From NCBI GenBank assembly GCA_946478935.1, contig CAMLEL010000133.1:1-6761 (forward strand): a stretch of DNA of 6,761 nucleotides, in the 5' to 3' direction. Positions 1 through 6,149 of the stretch are shown piece by piece (the stretch's first letter is position 1; every line of letters begins with the position of its first letter). The position numbers and the translations under genes are program-made. The DNA is from an uncultured Armatimonadota bacterium (GTDB lineage Bacteria; Armatimonadota; Fimbriimonadia; Fimbriimonadales; Fimbriimonadaceae). The notes under the pieces are model-generated. The model was not told the origin of the DNA. It made no database searches and was given only the letters and a program-made list of their open reading frames with translations.

Positions 1-1180
1 TGTACTTTTCGGCGGTCAAGATGCACTCGTGCATGCACGGCCGATCGTGGGCTGGCGGCAGCACATCTTTCAAGCGTGTTCGGACATAGTTCGCATTCAG
101 GACTGCATAGCGGGAGATGTCCGCGATCTTTTCCTTGCCGAAGGCCCGGAGATAGGTATAAGCTCGGACTTCCATCAAGAACTGGCCATAGAACCCGGAT
201 ACCCGACCGATTGAATGCGGTCGAGTGTAGTCGGCCAAGATTTCGTCGCCTGAGCGATGGATCACCGGAACGGGCAGGAACGGCTCCAAGTGCTTCTTCA
301 AACCGATCGCCCCGCACCCGGGCCCGCCACCACCGTGTGGCGTGCTAAACGTCTTGTGCAGGTTCAGGTGCATGCAGTCGAAGCCATGATCACCGGGGCG
401 GGTGGTCCCGACCATCGCATTCATGTTCGCACCATCGCAGAACACTTGACCGCCGACCTCGTGCAGCATGCGACAGATCTTTTCGATATTGGGTTCAAAC
501 AATCCCAGTGTCGATGGATTCGTCAGCATGAGCGCCGCAATTTCGGGGCCGTCTTCAGTGAGTTCTCGCTCAAGCGCGGCGAGGTCCGTATTCCCTTCGG
601 CGTCCGTCGGAATGGATTTAACGCTGTAGCCGCAGCGCGCAGCGGAGGCGGGGTTGGTGCCATGAGCAGAGTCAGGGACCAGCACGATGTGGCGGTGGCC
701 CTCACCACGAGACTCGTTGTACGCCTTGATCAACATGAGGCAGGTCATTTCGCCATGGGCACCGGCCACGGGCTGGAGGGTGATGTGTTCGAAGCCCGTA
801 ATAGCGGACAACATCTCCTGGACGCCCATGAGTATCTCCAGCGCTCCCGGAAGGGTTTCCACCGGCTGCATAGGATGGATGTTGGAAAAGCCTGGCAACC
901 CGGCCGTCTTCTCGTTGATTTTGGGGTTGTACTTCATCGTACAGGAGCCGAGCGGATAGAAGCCGGTCTCAATCCCGTAATTGATGTGACTCAGATTGGT
1001 GAAGTGTCTGAGAAGGTCAAGTTCCCCGATCTCTGGCAGGTGCAAATCTTCTCTTGTTTCACCCAAGACGGAGCGAAGATCGACTTCCGGGGTGTCACAA
1101 ACAGGAACGTTGCATCCGATGCGACCCGGATAGGACTTCTCAAAAATGGGCTGGGGGGCGGGAACGGTTTTACTCGGCAT
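1..1180 (-). CDS. gcvPB: Glycine dehydrogenase (decarboxylating) subunit 2, P-protein beta chain; partial, C-terminus off the left edge
   Basis: This is the PLP-binding half of the split P protein, which decarboxylates glycine and passes the aminomethyl group to lipoyl-GcvH. The minus frame is open from ATG at 1180 to the window edge, giving 393 residues. The family is usually about 480-490 residues, so roughly 90-100 C-terminal residues are missing. Visible motifs are IFEKSYPGR near residue 12, GSCTMKYNPK at 78-87, PDSAHGTNPASA at 169-180, FCDGANMNA at 247-255, and NLHKTFSTPHGGGGPG at 273-288, in which K276 is the expected Schiff-base lysine. An in-frame TAA lies 24 nt upstream with no other start codon between, so the ATG is forced. 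An AGAGG abuts the ATG with no spacer, which is closer than usual. Its normal partner gcvPA lies 1 kb away, beyond an opposing protease gene. Identity is very secure from the motifs. Confidence 0.96.
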   Translation of the reverse strand, partial: MPSKTVPAPQPIFEKSYPGRIGCNVPVCDTPEVDLRSVLGETREDLHLPEIGELDLLRHFTNLSHINYGIETGFYPLGSCTMKYNPKINEKTAGLPGFSNIHPMQPVETLPGALEILMGVQEMLSAITGFEHITLQPVAGAHGEMTCLMLIKAYNESRGEGHRHIVLVPDSAHGTNPASAARCGYSVKSIPTDAEGNTDLAALERELTEDGPEIAALMLTNPSTLGLFEPNIEKICRMLHEVGGQVFCDGANMNAMVGTTRPGDHGFDCMHLNLHKTFSTPHGGGGPGCGAIGLKKHLEPFLPVPVIHRSGDEILADYTRPHSIGRVSGFYGQFLMEVRAYTYLRAFGKEKIADISRYAVLNANYVRTRLKDVLPPAHDRPCMHECILTAEKY

Positions 1181-1198
1181 CCTCTTGAACCAAGTCCG

Positions 1199-1227
1199 AT
1201 TTTACCTGTCAGCCTCACCAAAGTCAG
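1199..1227 (-). promoter_or_regulatory. Candidate promoter for gcvPB
   Basis: On the minus strand there is CTGACT (1227-1222), a 17-nt spacer, then TAAAAT (1204-1199). These match the sigma70 consensus at 4/6 and 5/6. Predicted transcription would start near 1192, leaving a leader of only about 12 nt before the gcvPB ATG. This would let gcvPB be expressed independently of gcvH-gcvPA. It is inferred from pattern only. Confidence 0.33.
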
Positions 1228-1229
1228 GA

Positions 1230-1258
1230 TTGGCATTCCCATGGAAACGATTTACAAT
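1230..1258 (+). promoter_or_regulatory. Sigma70-like promoter for the M43 protease gene
   Basis: TTGGCA (1230-1235) and TACAAT (1253-1258) are separated by exactly 17 nt. Each matches the -35 or -10 consensus at 5/6. Predicted start is about 1265, giving a leader of roughly 42 nt that contains the GGAGGT ribosome-binding site at 1294-1299. This is the best promoter-like match I found in the window. It lies in the 126-bp divergent spacer between gcvPB and the protease gene. Confidence 0.6.
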
Positions 1259-1306
1259 AGTTCCGCATCAATTTGGCCGGCAACGAAGCCGGTGGAGGTC
1301 TATTGA

Positions 1307-2182
1307 ATGAAATCGCCTATTAGAAAGATTGCCGTTGGGTCGACCGCTTTGGCGCTCGCGATCGTCGGCGCATCGTTTGCCCAGCAACCAGGCAAGCCAA
1401 TCGTCCGTTCGAATCCAATGCGGTGTTCAACTGCGGATTTGCCTGCTGCCGATCAGATTAGAGTTGAGCAGACACTCGCCAAGCATCAGGTTCGTGCGCT
1501 CGCACCGGGTGTGATTCCTGTTTATTTCCACGTCATCAATCGAGGATCTGGACTTTCGAATGGGGACGTCCCCCAGTCGATGATCGATGCTCAAATCGAC
1601 GTCCTTAATGACGCTTGGGCCGGTACAGGATTTACGTTCTCATTGGCCGCAGTTACTCGAACGACGAATACGACTTGGTACACGGCAACGAATGGAACGA
1701 CCGCGGAGCGAAACATGAAGCAGGCTCTTCGGCAGGGATCGGCGAACGATCTGAACATCTATTCCAACAATATGGGTGGAGGACTTCTCGGCTGGGCTAC
1801 GTTCCCGAGCAGCTATCAATCCAATCCGTCGATGGACGGCGTGGTGCTGTTATTTCAATCTCTGCCCGGAGGCTCGGCGGCGCCTTATAATCATGGAGAT
1901 ACAGGCACTCACGAGGTTGGTCACTGGATGGGCCTCTATCACACCTTCCAAGGCGGCTGCGTCCGTAAGGTAACTGGCGGTGACGGGGTTGCCGACACGC
2001 CAGCAGAGCGCTCTCCAGCCTATGGGTGTCCCAACGGACGAGATTCCTGCGGCAACATCGCTGGACTGGATCCAATCCGAAACTTCATGGATTACACCGA
2101 CGATTCATGCATGGACCACTTTACTTCCGGTCAGAAGACCCGCATGGCCACCATGTGGGATGCCTATCGATTCAACAAGTAG
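1307..2182 (+). CDS. Secreted M43-family (pappalysin/ulilysin/cytophagalysin-like) zinc metalloprotease
   Basis: The protein has 291 residues. A signal peptide is clear: basic MKSPIRK, a hydrophobic core at about residues 8-22, and a likely signal peptidase I site after ASFA (residue 25). The mature protein is therefore exported, probably outside the cytoplasmic membrane. The extended metzincin zinc motif [11 protein letters not shown] spans 202-212, with ligands H202, H206 and H212 and general base E203. A Met-turn follows in NFMDYTDD, with M261. Four cysteines after the zinc site (C218, C241, C248, C268) have spacing like the two crossed disulfides of ulilysin, which would pair 218-248 and 241-268; that pairing is inferred from memory of the family. 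C40 near the N-terminus is left unpaired. GGAGGT at 1294-1299, 7 nt upstream, supports the ATG. The catalytic domain looks complete and no accessory domain such as a C-terminal sorting signal is present. Natural substrate is unknown. It is transcribed against the flanking gcv genes. Confidence 0.93.
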   Translation: MKSPIRKIAVGSTALALAIVGASFAQQPGKPIVRSNPMRCSTADLPAADQIRVEQTLAKHQVRALAPGVIPVYFHVINRGSGLSNGDVPQSMIDAQIDVLNDAWAGTGFTFSLAAVTRTTNTTWYTATNGTTAERNMKQALRQGSANDLNIYSNNMGGGLLGWATFPSSYQSNPSMDGVVLLFQSLPGGSAAPYNHGDTGTHEVGHWMGLYHTFQGGCVRKVTGGDGVADTPAERSPAYGCPNGRDSCGNIAGLDPIRNFMDYTDDSCMDHFTSGQKTRMATMWDAYRFNK

Positions 2183-2190
2183 TCGCTGCT

Positions 2191-2220
2191 TTTGAGCCTG
2201 CCAGAATTGGCAGGCTCAAA
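2191..2220. terminator. Perfect 13-bp hairpin between convergent genes, possible bidirectional terminator
   Basis: The arms TTTGAGCCTGCCA (2191-2203) and TGGCAGGCTCAAA (2208-2220) are exact inverse complements around a GAAT loop. The hairpin begins 8 nt after the protease stop codon, and its right arm contains the gcvPA stop (2218-2216). Position between convergent genes suggests transcription termination or 3'-end protection for both mRNAs. Neither side carries a long T run after the stem, so it is not a textbook intrinsic terminator. Confidence 0.6.
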
Positions 2221-3541
2221 TTAGAACCTTCAGTTCATCGGCAAACCGATCAATCTCCGCTTTGGATCTGATCTCCGTAACTGCGATCAACAAGCAGTTC
2301 TCCATTCCGGTATAGTAGTCGCCAAGCGGCAGTCCGGCAAGGATTCCCTTTTCGAGCAAACGATCTCGCACCGTCTTGGCATCCATTCCAAGGTCGAGAA
2401 CAAACTCACCGAAGACTTTGCCATGGAAGCGCACCTTTGCTCCAGCCTCAGTGAGTTTCTTGATGGCGTACTGGGTGTTTCGCACGGTGCCCTCTGCCAC
2501 CTTGGTCATGCCGTTCTTACCCAAGGCTTCCATATAAACGGTCGCCGCAAGCGCCATGAGGGCCTCGTTTGTGCAGATATTCGAAGTTGCTTTCTCGCGT
2601 CGAATGTCCTGTTCTCGGGTTCTGAGAGTCATTACATATCCTGGCGTTCCAGCGTCATCCGTCGTTCTGCCTACAATCCGACCTGGGATTCGTCGGACCA
2701 ATTCGCGCTTACAGGCAAACAGGCCCACCATTGGACCCCCGAGGCCCATGGCGACACCGAGAGGTTGGCCCTCTCCGACGACGATGTCGGCACCAAACTC
2801 CCCGGGTGGCTTCAACAACGCACACGCCACAGGATCAGCTACGACAATCAGCATTGCTCCAACGGCGTCGGCGGCAGCCTTTGCGGCGCTGAGATCTTCG
2901 ATGGTGCCAAAGAAGTTCGGATACTGGATGATGAGGCAGGCGGCCTGATCGTCGAGGCCAAAATTGACCGTCGCGCCGTTTTCAGATCTCTGGGTGACGA
3001 CTTCCAGTGACATTGACCAGCAATACGTCTCCAAGACTTGGCGATAGTGGGGATGCACTGCATCACTAACCACGATCCTTTGCCGACCGTTGACTCCATG
3101 GGCAAGGATCGCTGCCTCAGCCATCGAAGTGGCGCCGTCATACATTGAGGCATTGGCGATTTCCATCCCATAAAGTTCCGCCACCATCGTTTGGAACTCA
3201 TAGATGGTCTGCAAATATCCTTGGGATAGCTCCGGCTGATACGGCGTGTAGGCAGTCAGGAATTCGCCACGAGAGATGATCGCTCCAACCGTAGCCGGAA
3301 TGTACCGGTCGTAGATTCCGGCGCCCAGGAAACACGTGACATCTTGCAGGTTGACATTCTTCCTGCCAATTTCGGACAGATGAGCATAGAGCCGATGCTC
3401 ATCCAAGGCGGGGGGCAGATCAAGCTCACCGGTGATTCTCAGATTCGCCGGAATCTCCCGGAAAAGCTCGTCGATCGATGCCGCGCCGATCGTGGCCAGC
3501 ATTGCTTTTGTATCGGCTTCGGAATGGGGGACGTATGGCAC
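2216..3541 (-). CDS. gcvPA: Glycine dehydrogenase (decarboxylating) subunit 1, P-protein alpha chain
   Basis: This is the non-lysine half of the split P protein. With GcvPB it forms the glycine decarboxylase of the glycine cleavage system in the cytoplasm. The 441 residues match the family's usual length of about 440-450. The N-terminus (MPYVPHSEADTKAMLATIG, then SIDELFREIP) is typical, as are NVNLQDVTCFLGAGIYDRYIP, the YTPYQPELSQG segment, MYDGATSMAEA, and GEGQPLG followed by GGPMVG. The start is GTG at 3541. It lies 4 nt after the gcvH stop and gives exactly the conserved N-terminus, so translation is probably coupled to gcvH. Upstream there is only a weak purine-rich GGTGG inside the gcvH end. 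The stop codon sits inside the hairpin at 2191-2220. The expected next gene, gcvPB, is displaced by the opposing protease gene. Confidence 0.96.
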   Translation of the reverse strand: MPYVPHSEADTKAMLATIGAASIDELFREIPANLRITGELDLPPALDEHRLYAHLSEIGRKNVNLQDVTCFLGAGIYDRYIPATVGAIISRGEFLTAYTPYQPELSQGYLQTIYEFQTMVAELYGMEIANASMYDGATSMAEAAILAHGVNGRQRIVVSDAVHPHYRQVLETYCWSMSLEVVTQRSENGATVNFGLDDQAACLIIQYPNFFGTIEDLSAAKAAADAVGAMLIVVADPVACALLKPPGEFGADIVVGEGQPLGVAMGLGGPMVGLFACKRELVRRIPGRIVGRTTDDAGTPGYVMTLRTREQDIRREKATSNICTNEALMALAATVYMEALGKNGMTKVAEGTVRNTQYAIKKLTEAGAKVRFHGKVFGEFVLDLGMDAKTVRDRLLEKGILAGLPLGDYYTGMENCLLIAVTEIRSKAEIDRFADELKVLI

Positions 3542-3545
3542 TTGG

Positions 3546-3923
3546 TTAGCCAGCCACCGACTTATATTCTTCCGGGGACAACAGTCCCGAAATGGAGGAG
3601 GGATCGACCCGAAGCTTGATCATGAAGCCCTTCCCATAGGGGTCGGAATTAATCAGCTCGGATTGAGCACCCAAAGCTTCATTCGACTCGATGACTTCTC
3701 CGGCAATGGGAGCATAAACATCGCTCACCGTTTTGACGGACTCGACCGAGCCATAGGTATCCCCCGCGGCGAGAGATCGGCCGACGTTCGGTAGATCGAC
3801 GTAGACCACGTCGCCCAATTCAGATTGGGCATAGTCCGTAATACCGATGGTAGCAACGTCACCTTCTAGGCGAACCCACTCGTGGGTTTTGGTGTACTTC
3901 AAGTCCGCTGGGATATTCGACAT
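3546..3923 (-). CDS. gcvH: Glycine cleavage system H protein (lipoyl carrier)
   Basis: GcvH carries the lipoamide arm that shuttles the aminomethyl group from P protein to T protein and is reoxidised by the L protein. The 125-residue product has the standard H-protein pattern: KYTKTHEWV at 9-17, GITDYAQSELGDVVYVDLP at 27-45, and the lipoylation site ESVKTVSDVYAPIAGEV with K64 as the modified lysine. The end (INSDPYGKGFMIKL) is also typical. The ATG at 3923 has GGAG about 7 nt upstream. It is the first gene of the gcvH-gcvPA pair and is divergent from trmD. A TATTAT -10-like hexamer (3959-3954, minus strand) lies in the spacer, but I found no convincing -35. No gcvT is adjacent. Confidence 0.97.
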   Translation of the reverse strand: MSNIPADLKYTKTHEWVRLEGDVATIGITDYAQSELGDVVYVDLPNVGRSLAAGDTYGSVESVKTVSDVYAPIAGEVIESNEALGAQSELINSDPYGKGFMIKLRVDPSSISGLLSPEEYKSVAG

Positions 3924-4025
3924 TCAGGCTCCAATTTGGCAGGAATGGCAAAGATAATACCTTTCGCAAGGGTCAGCATACGAGGCTCGGATGACGCCCA
4001 CGGGCCCGCAATCTCCCATAATCAA
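3924..4025. other. Divergent spacer between gcvH and trmD
   Basis: This 102-bp spacer must hold the start signals for both gcvH (leftward) and trmD (rightward). Candidate -10 hexamers are TATTAT on the minus strand (3959-3954) and CATAAT on the plus strand (4017-4022). Neither has a good -35 at normal spacing. I looked for a glycine riboswitch on the gcvH side and did not find its conserved GCCGAAGG-type core. Most of the spacer is also open in the trmD frame, but that extension is not credible as protein. Confidence 0.4.
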
Positions 4026-4757
4026 ATGATGCTCCGGATCGACTTCCTCAGTTTGTTTCCTGAAGTCGTACTCGAAGCATGCCGCCACAGCATTTTGGCG
4101 AGAGCTGAAGAAAAAGGGATCGTAGAGTTCGGCGCAGTCAATCCGCGCGATTTCACCTATGATCGACATGGCAAAGTGGATGATGCGCCCTATGGGGGTG
4201 CTGCCGGGATGTTGATGGCGATCGAACCCGTGCACCTTGCCCTTGACTATATTGGAGCAGCTGATCGGGATCAAGAGGGACTGGCGGTAGTGATGACTGA
4301 CCCCACCGGAAGGTTATTCTCGCAAGCGGATGCCCGCGCCCTTTCACATAAGGATAGGGTGGTTTTCCTGTGCGGTCACTACGAGGGATTTGACGATCGT
4401 GTGAGAGAACTCTTTGCGACCGATGTGTTCAGCATTGGCGACTACGTTTTGACTGGCGGCGAACTTCCCGCCATGGTTATGGCGGACGCGATTGTGCGAT
4501 TGCTGCCCGGTTCCTTGGGAAGCGAAGTCAGCCTTGCGCAAGACAGCTTTTCGGATGGGATGCTTAGTGCGCCTAATTACACGCGACCCGAGTCCTACTT
4601 GGGCAAGACTGTTCCGCCCGTGCTGCTGAGTGGAGATCACGGACGAATCGCCGCATGGCGCGCGCAGCGATCGCTCGAATTGACGAAAGAAAGGCGCCCG
4701 GACCTATTGAGTCGGGACAAGGTGGAATCACCTTCCGACGATATGCTATCATCCTAA
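4026..4757 (+). CDS. trmD: tRNA (guanine37-N1)-methyltransferase
   Basis: TrmD methylates G37 next to the anticodon of tRNAs using S-adenosylmethionine, which prevents +1 frameshifting. The protein is 243 residues, with MLRIDFLSLFPE at the N-terminus, NPRDFTYDRHGKVDDAPYGG at 39-58 and GMLM following. The trefoil-knot cofactor region is present as LCGHYEGFDDRV (115-126) and SIGDYVLTGGELPAM (136-150). AQDSFSDGML (171-180) carries the expected catalytic D173, then PNYTRPE and VPPVLLSGDH follow. The frame is open further upstream, to ATG at 3882 overlapping gcvH, but homology begins at the tandem ATG-ATG (4026/4029), so I start there; 4029 is equally possible. No Shine-Dalgarno precedes it. It heads a likely trmD-rplS-lepB operon. 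Confidence 0.96.
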   Translation: MMLRIDFLSLFPEVVLEACRHSILARAEEKGIVEFGAVNPRDFTYDRHGKVDDAPYGGAAGMLMAIEPVHLALDYIGAADRDQEGLAVVMTDPTGRLFSQADARALSHKDRVVFLCGHYEGFDDRVRELFATDVFSIGDYVLTGGELPAMVMADAIVRLLPGSLGSEVSLAQDSFSDGMLSAPNYTRPESYLGKTVPPVLLSGDHGRIAAWRAQRSLELTKERRPDLLSRDKVESPSDDMLSS

Positions 4758-4769
4758 GCCCGACAAGGA

Positions 4770-4796
4770 TTTGATGCCTTCGCGGCTGTATCAGGA
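4770..4796 (+). promoter_or_regulatory. Possible hairpin covering the rplS ribosome-binding site
   Basis: In the 50-nt trmD-rplS gap, TGAT (4772-4775) can pair with ATCA (4790-4793), and GCC (4776-4778) with GGC (4784-4786). The loop is TTCGC and a 3-nt bulge remains. Two G-U pairs could extend the stem over the AGGA at 4793-4796, which is the probable rplS ribosome-binding site. Ribosomal protein genes are often controlled this way, but the stem is short and this is inference. Confidence 0.25.
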
Positions 4797-4807
4797 AACA
4801 AGAGAAA

Positions 4808-5158
4808 ATGTCTAAAGCGGCGATTTTAGAAAGTGTCGTTCAGGAATCCAAAAAAACCGACTTGCCAAAGATTTGGCCCGGCGACACGGTAAAGGTGAGC
4901 GTTAAGGTTCGCGAAGGCAACAAAGAGCGCATTCAGGTTTACGAAGGTGTGGTGATTTCCGTCAAGAATGGCGGAATTGCAGAGACCATCAACGTCCGAA
5001 AGATTTCAAATGGTGTGGGTGTGGAGCGAACGTTCCCATTGCACTCGCCCAACGTCGCCAAAATCGACGTGACTCGTCGCGGCAAGGTCCGACGTGCGAA
5101 GCTCTATTACCTTCGCGACAAGGTCGGTAAAGACGCCCGAATCAAAGAGCGACGATAA
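4808..5158 (+). CDS. rplS: 50S ribosomal protein L19
   Basis: L19 is a large-subunit protein located at the interface with the 30S subunit. The 116 residues match the family length of about 115. Diagnostic segments are [20 protein letters not shown] (24-43), YEGVVI, the [20 protein letters not shown] segment, and the basic end [19 protein letters not shown]. The ATG is preceded by AGGA at 4793-4796, 11 nt away, plus a purine-rich AAGAGAAA stretch. It follows trmD by 50 nt, the usual order in bacteria, and ends only 3 nt before lepB. Confidence 0.97.
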   Translation: MSKAAILESVVQESKKTDLPKIWPGDTVKVSVKVREGNKERIQVYEGVVISVKNGGIAETINVRKISNGVGVERTFPLHSPNVAKIDVTRRGKVRRAKLYYLRDKVGKDARIKERR

Positions 5159-5161
5159 CCA

Positions 5162-6130
5162 GTGTGGCCGACGCTCGCGCAGGCTAGTGCACCGGGCGGC
5201 TTCCGAGAGTTCATCGATACGGTGGCTCGAACGCCGCTCAGCCAAGTCGTCATATTTGTGGCGATTTGTACAGTGATTCGTCTGGCGATTTACCCTTTCC
5301 TTAAGAACACGGCCGTGCACATGAGAACAGGCGGCTATTCAGTCGCCCGGTTCTTCAACGAATTCTTGGACGCCATCATTTACGCTGGCGTTTTCGTTTT
5401 TCTCCTGATCCGACCGTTCGCGGTCCAAGCGTTCCTTATCCCCAGCGAGTCTATGATCAACACGCTGCTGGTGAACGACTTCATCGTCGCCAACAAAGCG
5501 ATCTATCGATACTCAGACCCCAAGGTCAAAGACATTGTGGTCTTCAAACCACCCGCATGGGCGACCAATAAAGATCAGCGAGATGGTAGCGGCGAGGTCA
5601 AAGTCGACTTTATCAAGCGTTGCCAAGGCACTCCCGGGCAAGTAATCGAAGTTCGCGGTGGGAAAATGTACCGAGACGGCAAGGTTGTCGATGAGCCCTA
5701 CTTGAAGGACCAAACGATGAACTTTGACTGGAAGTTGGTCAAGTACACGGGAACCCGTAAAGAATGGGAAGGTCAATACATACCCGTGGTCATCGATGAA
5801 AGCTTGGGCTCGGGGCCGAACTACAACGTTAGCGGGATATCCAAAAAGTTTGCCGTCGGAGTCAATATCGATCCGACAAGTCCTGCTGCCTGGGTTGAAT
5901 ACAGCGAATGGAAGCAGCGGAACGAGTTGACCACTGAGGAGCAAGCCGTGCTCGACGAGCTCCAAGCGCTTCCGCCTGCCCCGGTTCCACCCGGCTTCTA
6001 CTTGATGTTCGGAGATAATCGGAACGGGTCGTTCGATAGTCGCGGCTGGGGCCTAGTGCCCCGTGAAAATGTGATTGGTCGCAGCGAGTTCATCTGGCTC
6101 CCAATCAGTCGCTGGCAGCGAACGAAATAG
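5162..6130 (+). CDS. lepB: Signal peptidase I, two-pass membrane form with long insertion
   Basis: LepB is the membrane Ser/Lys protease that cleaves signal peptides from exported preproteins. Of the 322 residues, hydrophobic segments at about 25-47 and 68-93 give two membrane passes. IPSESM follows with nucleophile S97. DFIKRCQGTPG (149-159) holds the general-base lysine K152. GDNRNGSFDSRGWGLVP (284-300) is the conserved C-terminal box. It differs from the common forms in two boxes: GTPG replaces GLPG, and N288 replaces the usual Asp in GDNRD. About 90 residues lie between the VDEPYL strand and GFYLMFGDN, much longer than in compact enzymes, although long inserts occur in this family. I chose GTG at 5162, 3 nt after rplS, because the next ATG (5321) would delete the first membrane segment. 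Translation is probably coupled to rplS. It may process the M43 protease. Confidence 0.93.
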   Translation: MWPTLAQASAPGGFREFIDTVARTPLSQVVIFVAICTVIRLAIYPFLKNTAVHMRTGGYSVARFFNEFLDAIIYAGVFVFLLIRPFAVQAFLIPSESMINTLLVNDFIVANKAIYRYSDPKVKDIVVFKPPAWATNKDQRDGSGEVKVDFIKRCQGTPGQVIEVRGGKMYRDGKVVDEPYLKDQTMNFDWKLVKYTGTRKEWEGQYIPVVIDESLGSGPNYNVSGISKKFAVGVNIDPTSPAAWVEYSEWKQRNELTTEEQAVLDELQALPPAPVPPGFYLMFGDNRNGSFDSRGWGLVPRENVIGRSEFIWLPISRWQRTK

Positions 6131-6137
6131 GCTTCGC

Positions 6138-6143
6138 TATACT
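6138..6143 (+). promoter_or_regulatory. -10-like hexamer placed for a leaderless start
   Basis: TATACT (5/6 to TATAAT) ends 6 nt before the hydrolase ATG, so a transcript from it would begin at about 6150, the A of the start codon. No -35 is recognisable at normal spacing and no Shine-Dalgarno precedes the ATG. Chance occurrence is possible. Confidence 0.28.
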
Positions 6144-6149
6144 GGCGAC

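Noticed and set aside
29..38. GTGCATGCAC palindrome
   Set aside because: It lies inside the gcvPB coding sequence and is explained by the codons; it is a short single copy.
991..1242. Minus-strand 83-codon frame overlapping the gcvPB start
   Set aside because: It is in a different frame from gcvPB, which carries the conserved protein here; the product has no recognisable feature.
257..1306. A 349-codon plus-strand open frame ending immediately before the protease ATG
   Set aside because: It is antisense to gcvPB, whose motifs are unmistakable. Its translation has no recognisable domain and it is an effect of codon bias on the opposite strand.
2423..3010. A 195-codon plus-strand open frame
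   Set aside because: It is antisense to gcvPA and carries no recognisable motif.
3882..4025. N-terminal extension of trmD starting inside gcvH
   Set aside because: TrmD homology begins at the tandem ATG at 4026. The extra 48 residues match no family feature and would overlap gcvH.
3924..4025. Glycine riboswitch upstream of gcvH
   Set aside because: A GGGAGA-like string occurs on the minus strand, but the conserved aptamer core and tandem architecture are absent.
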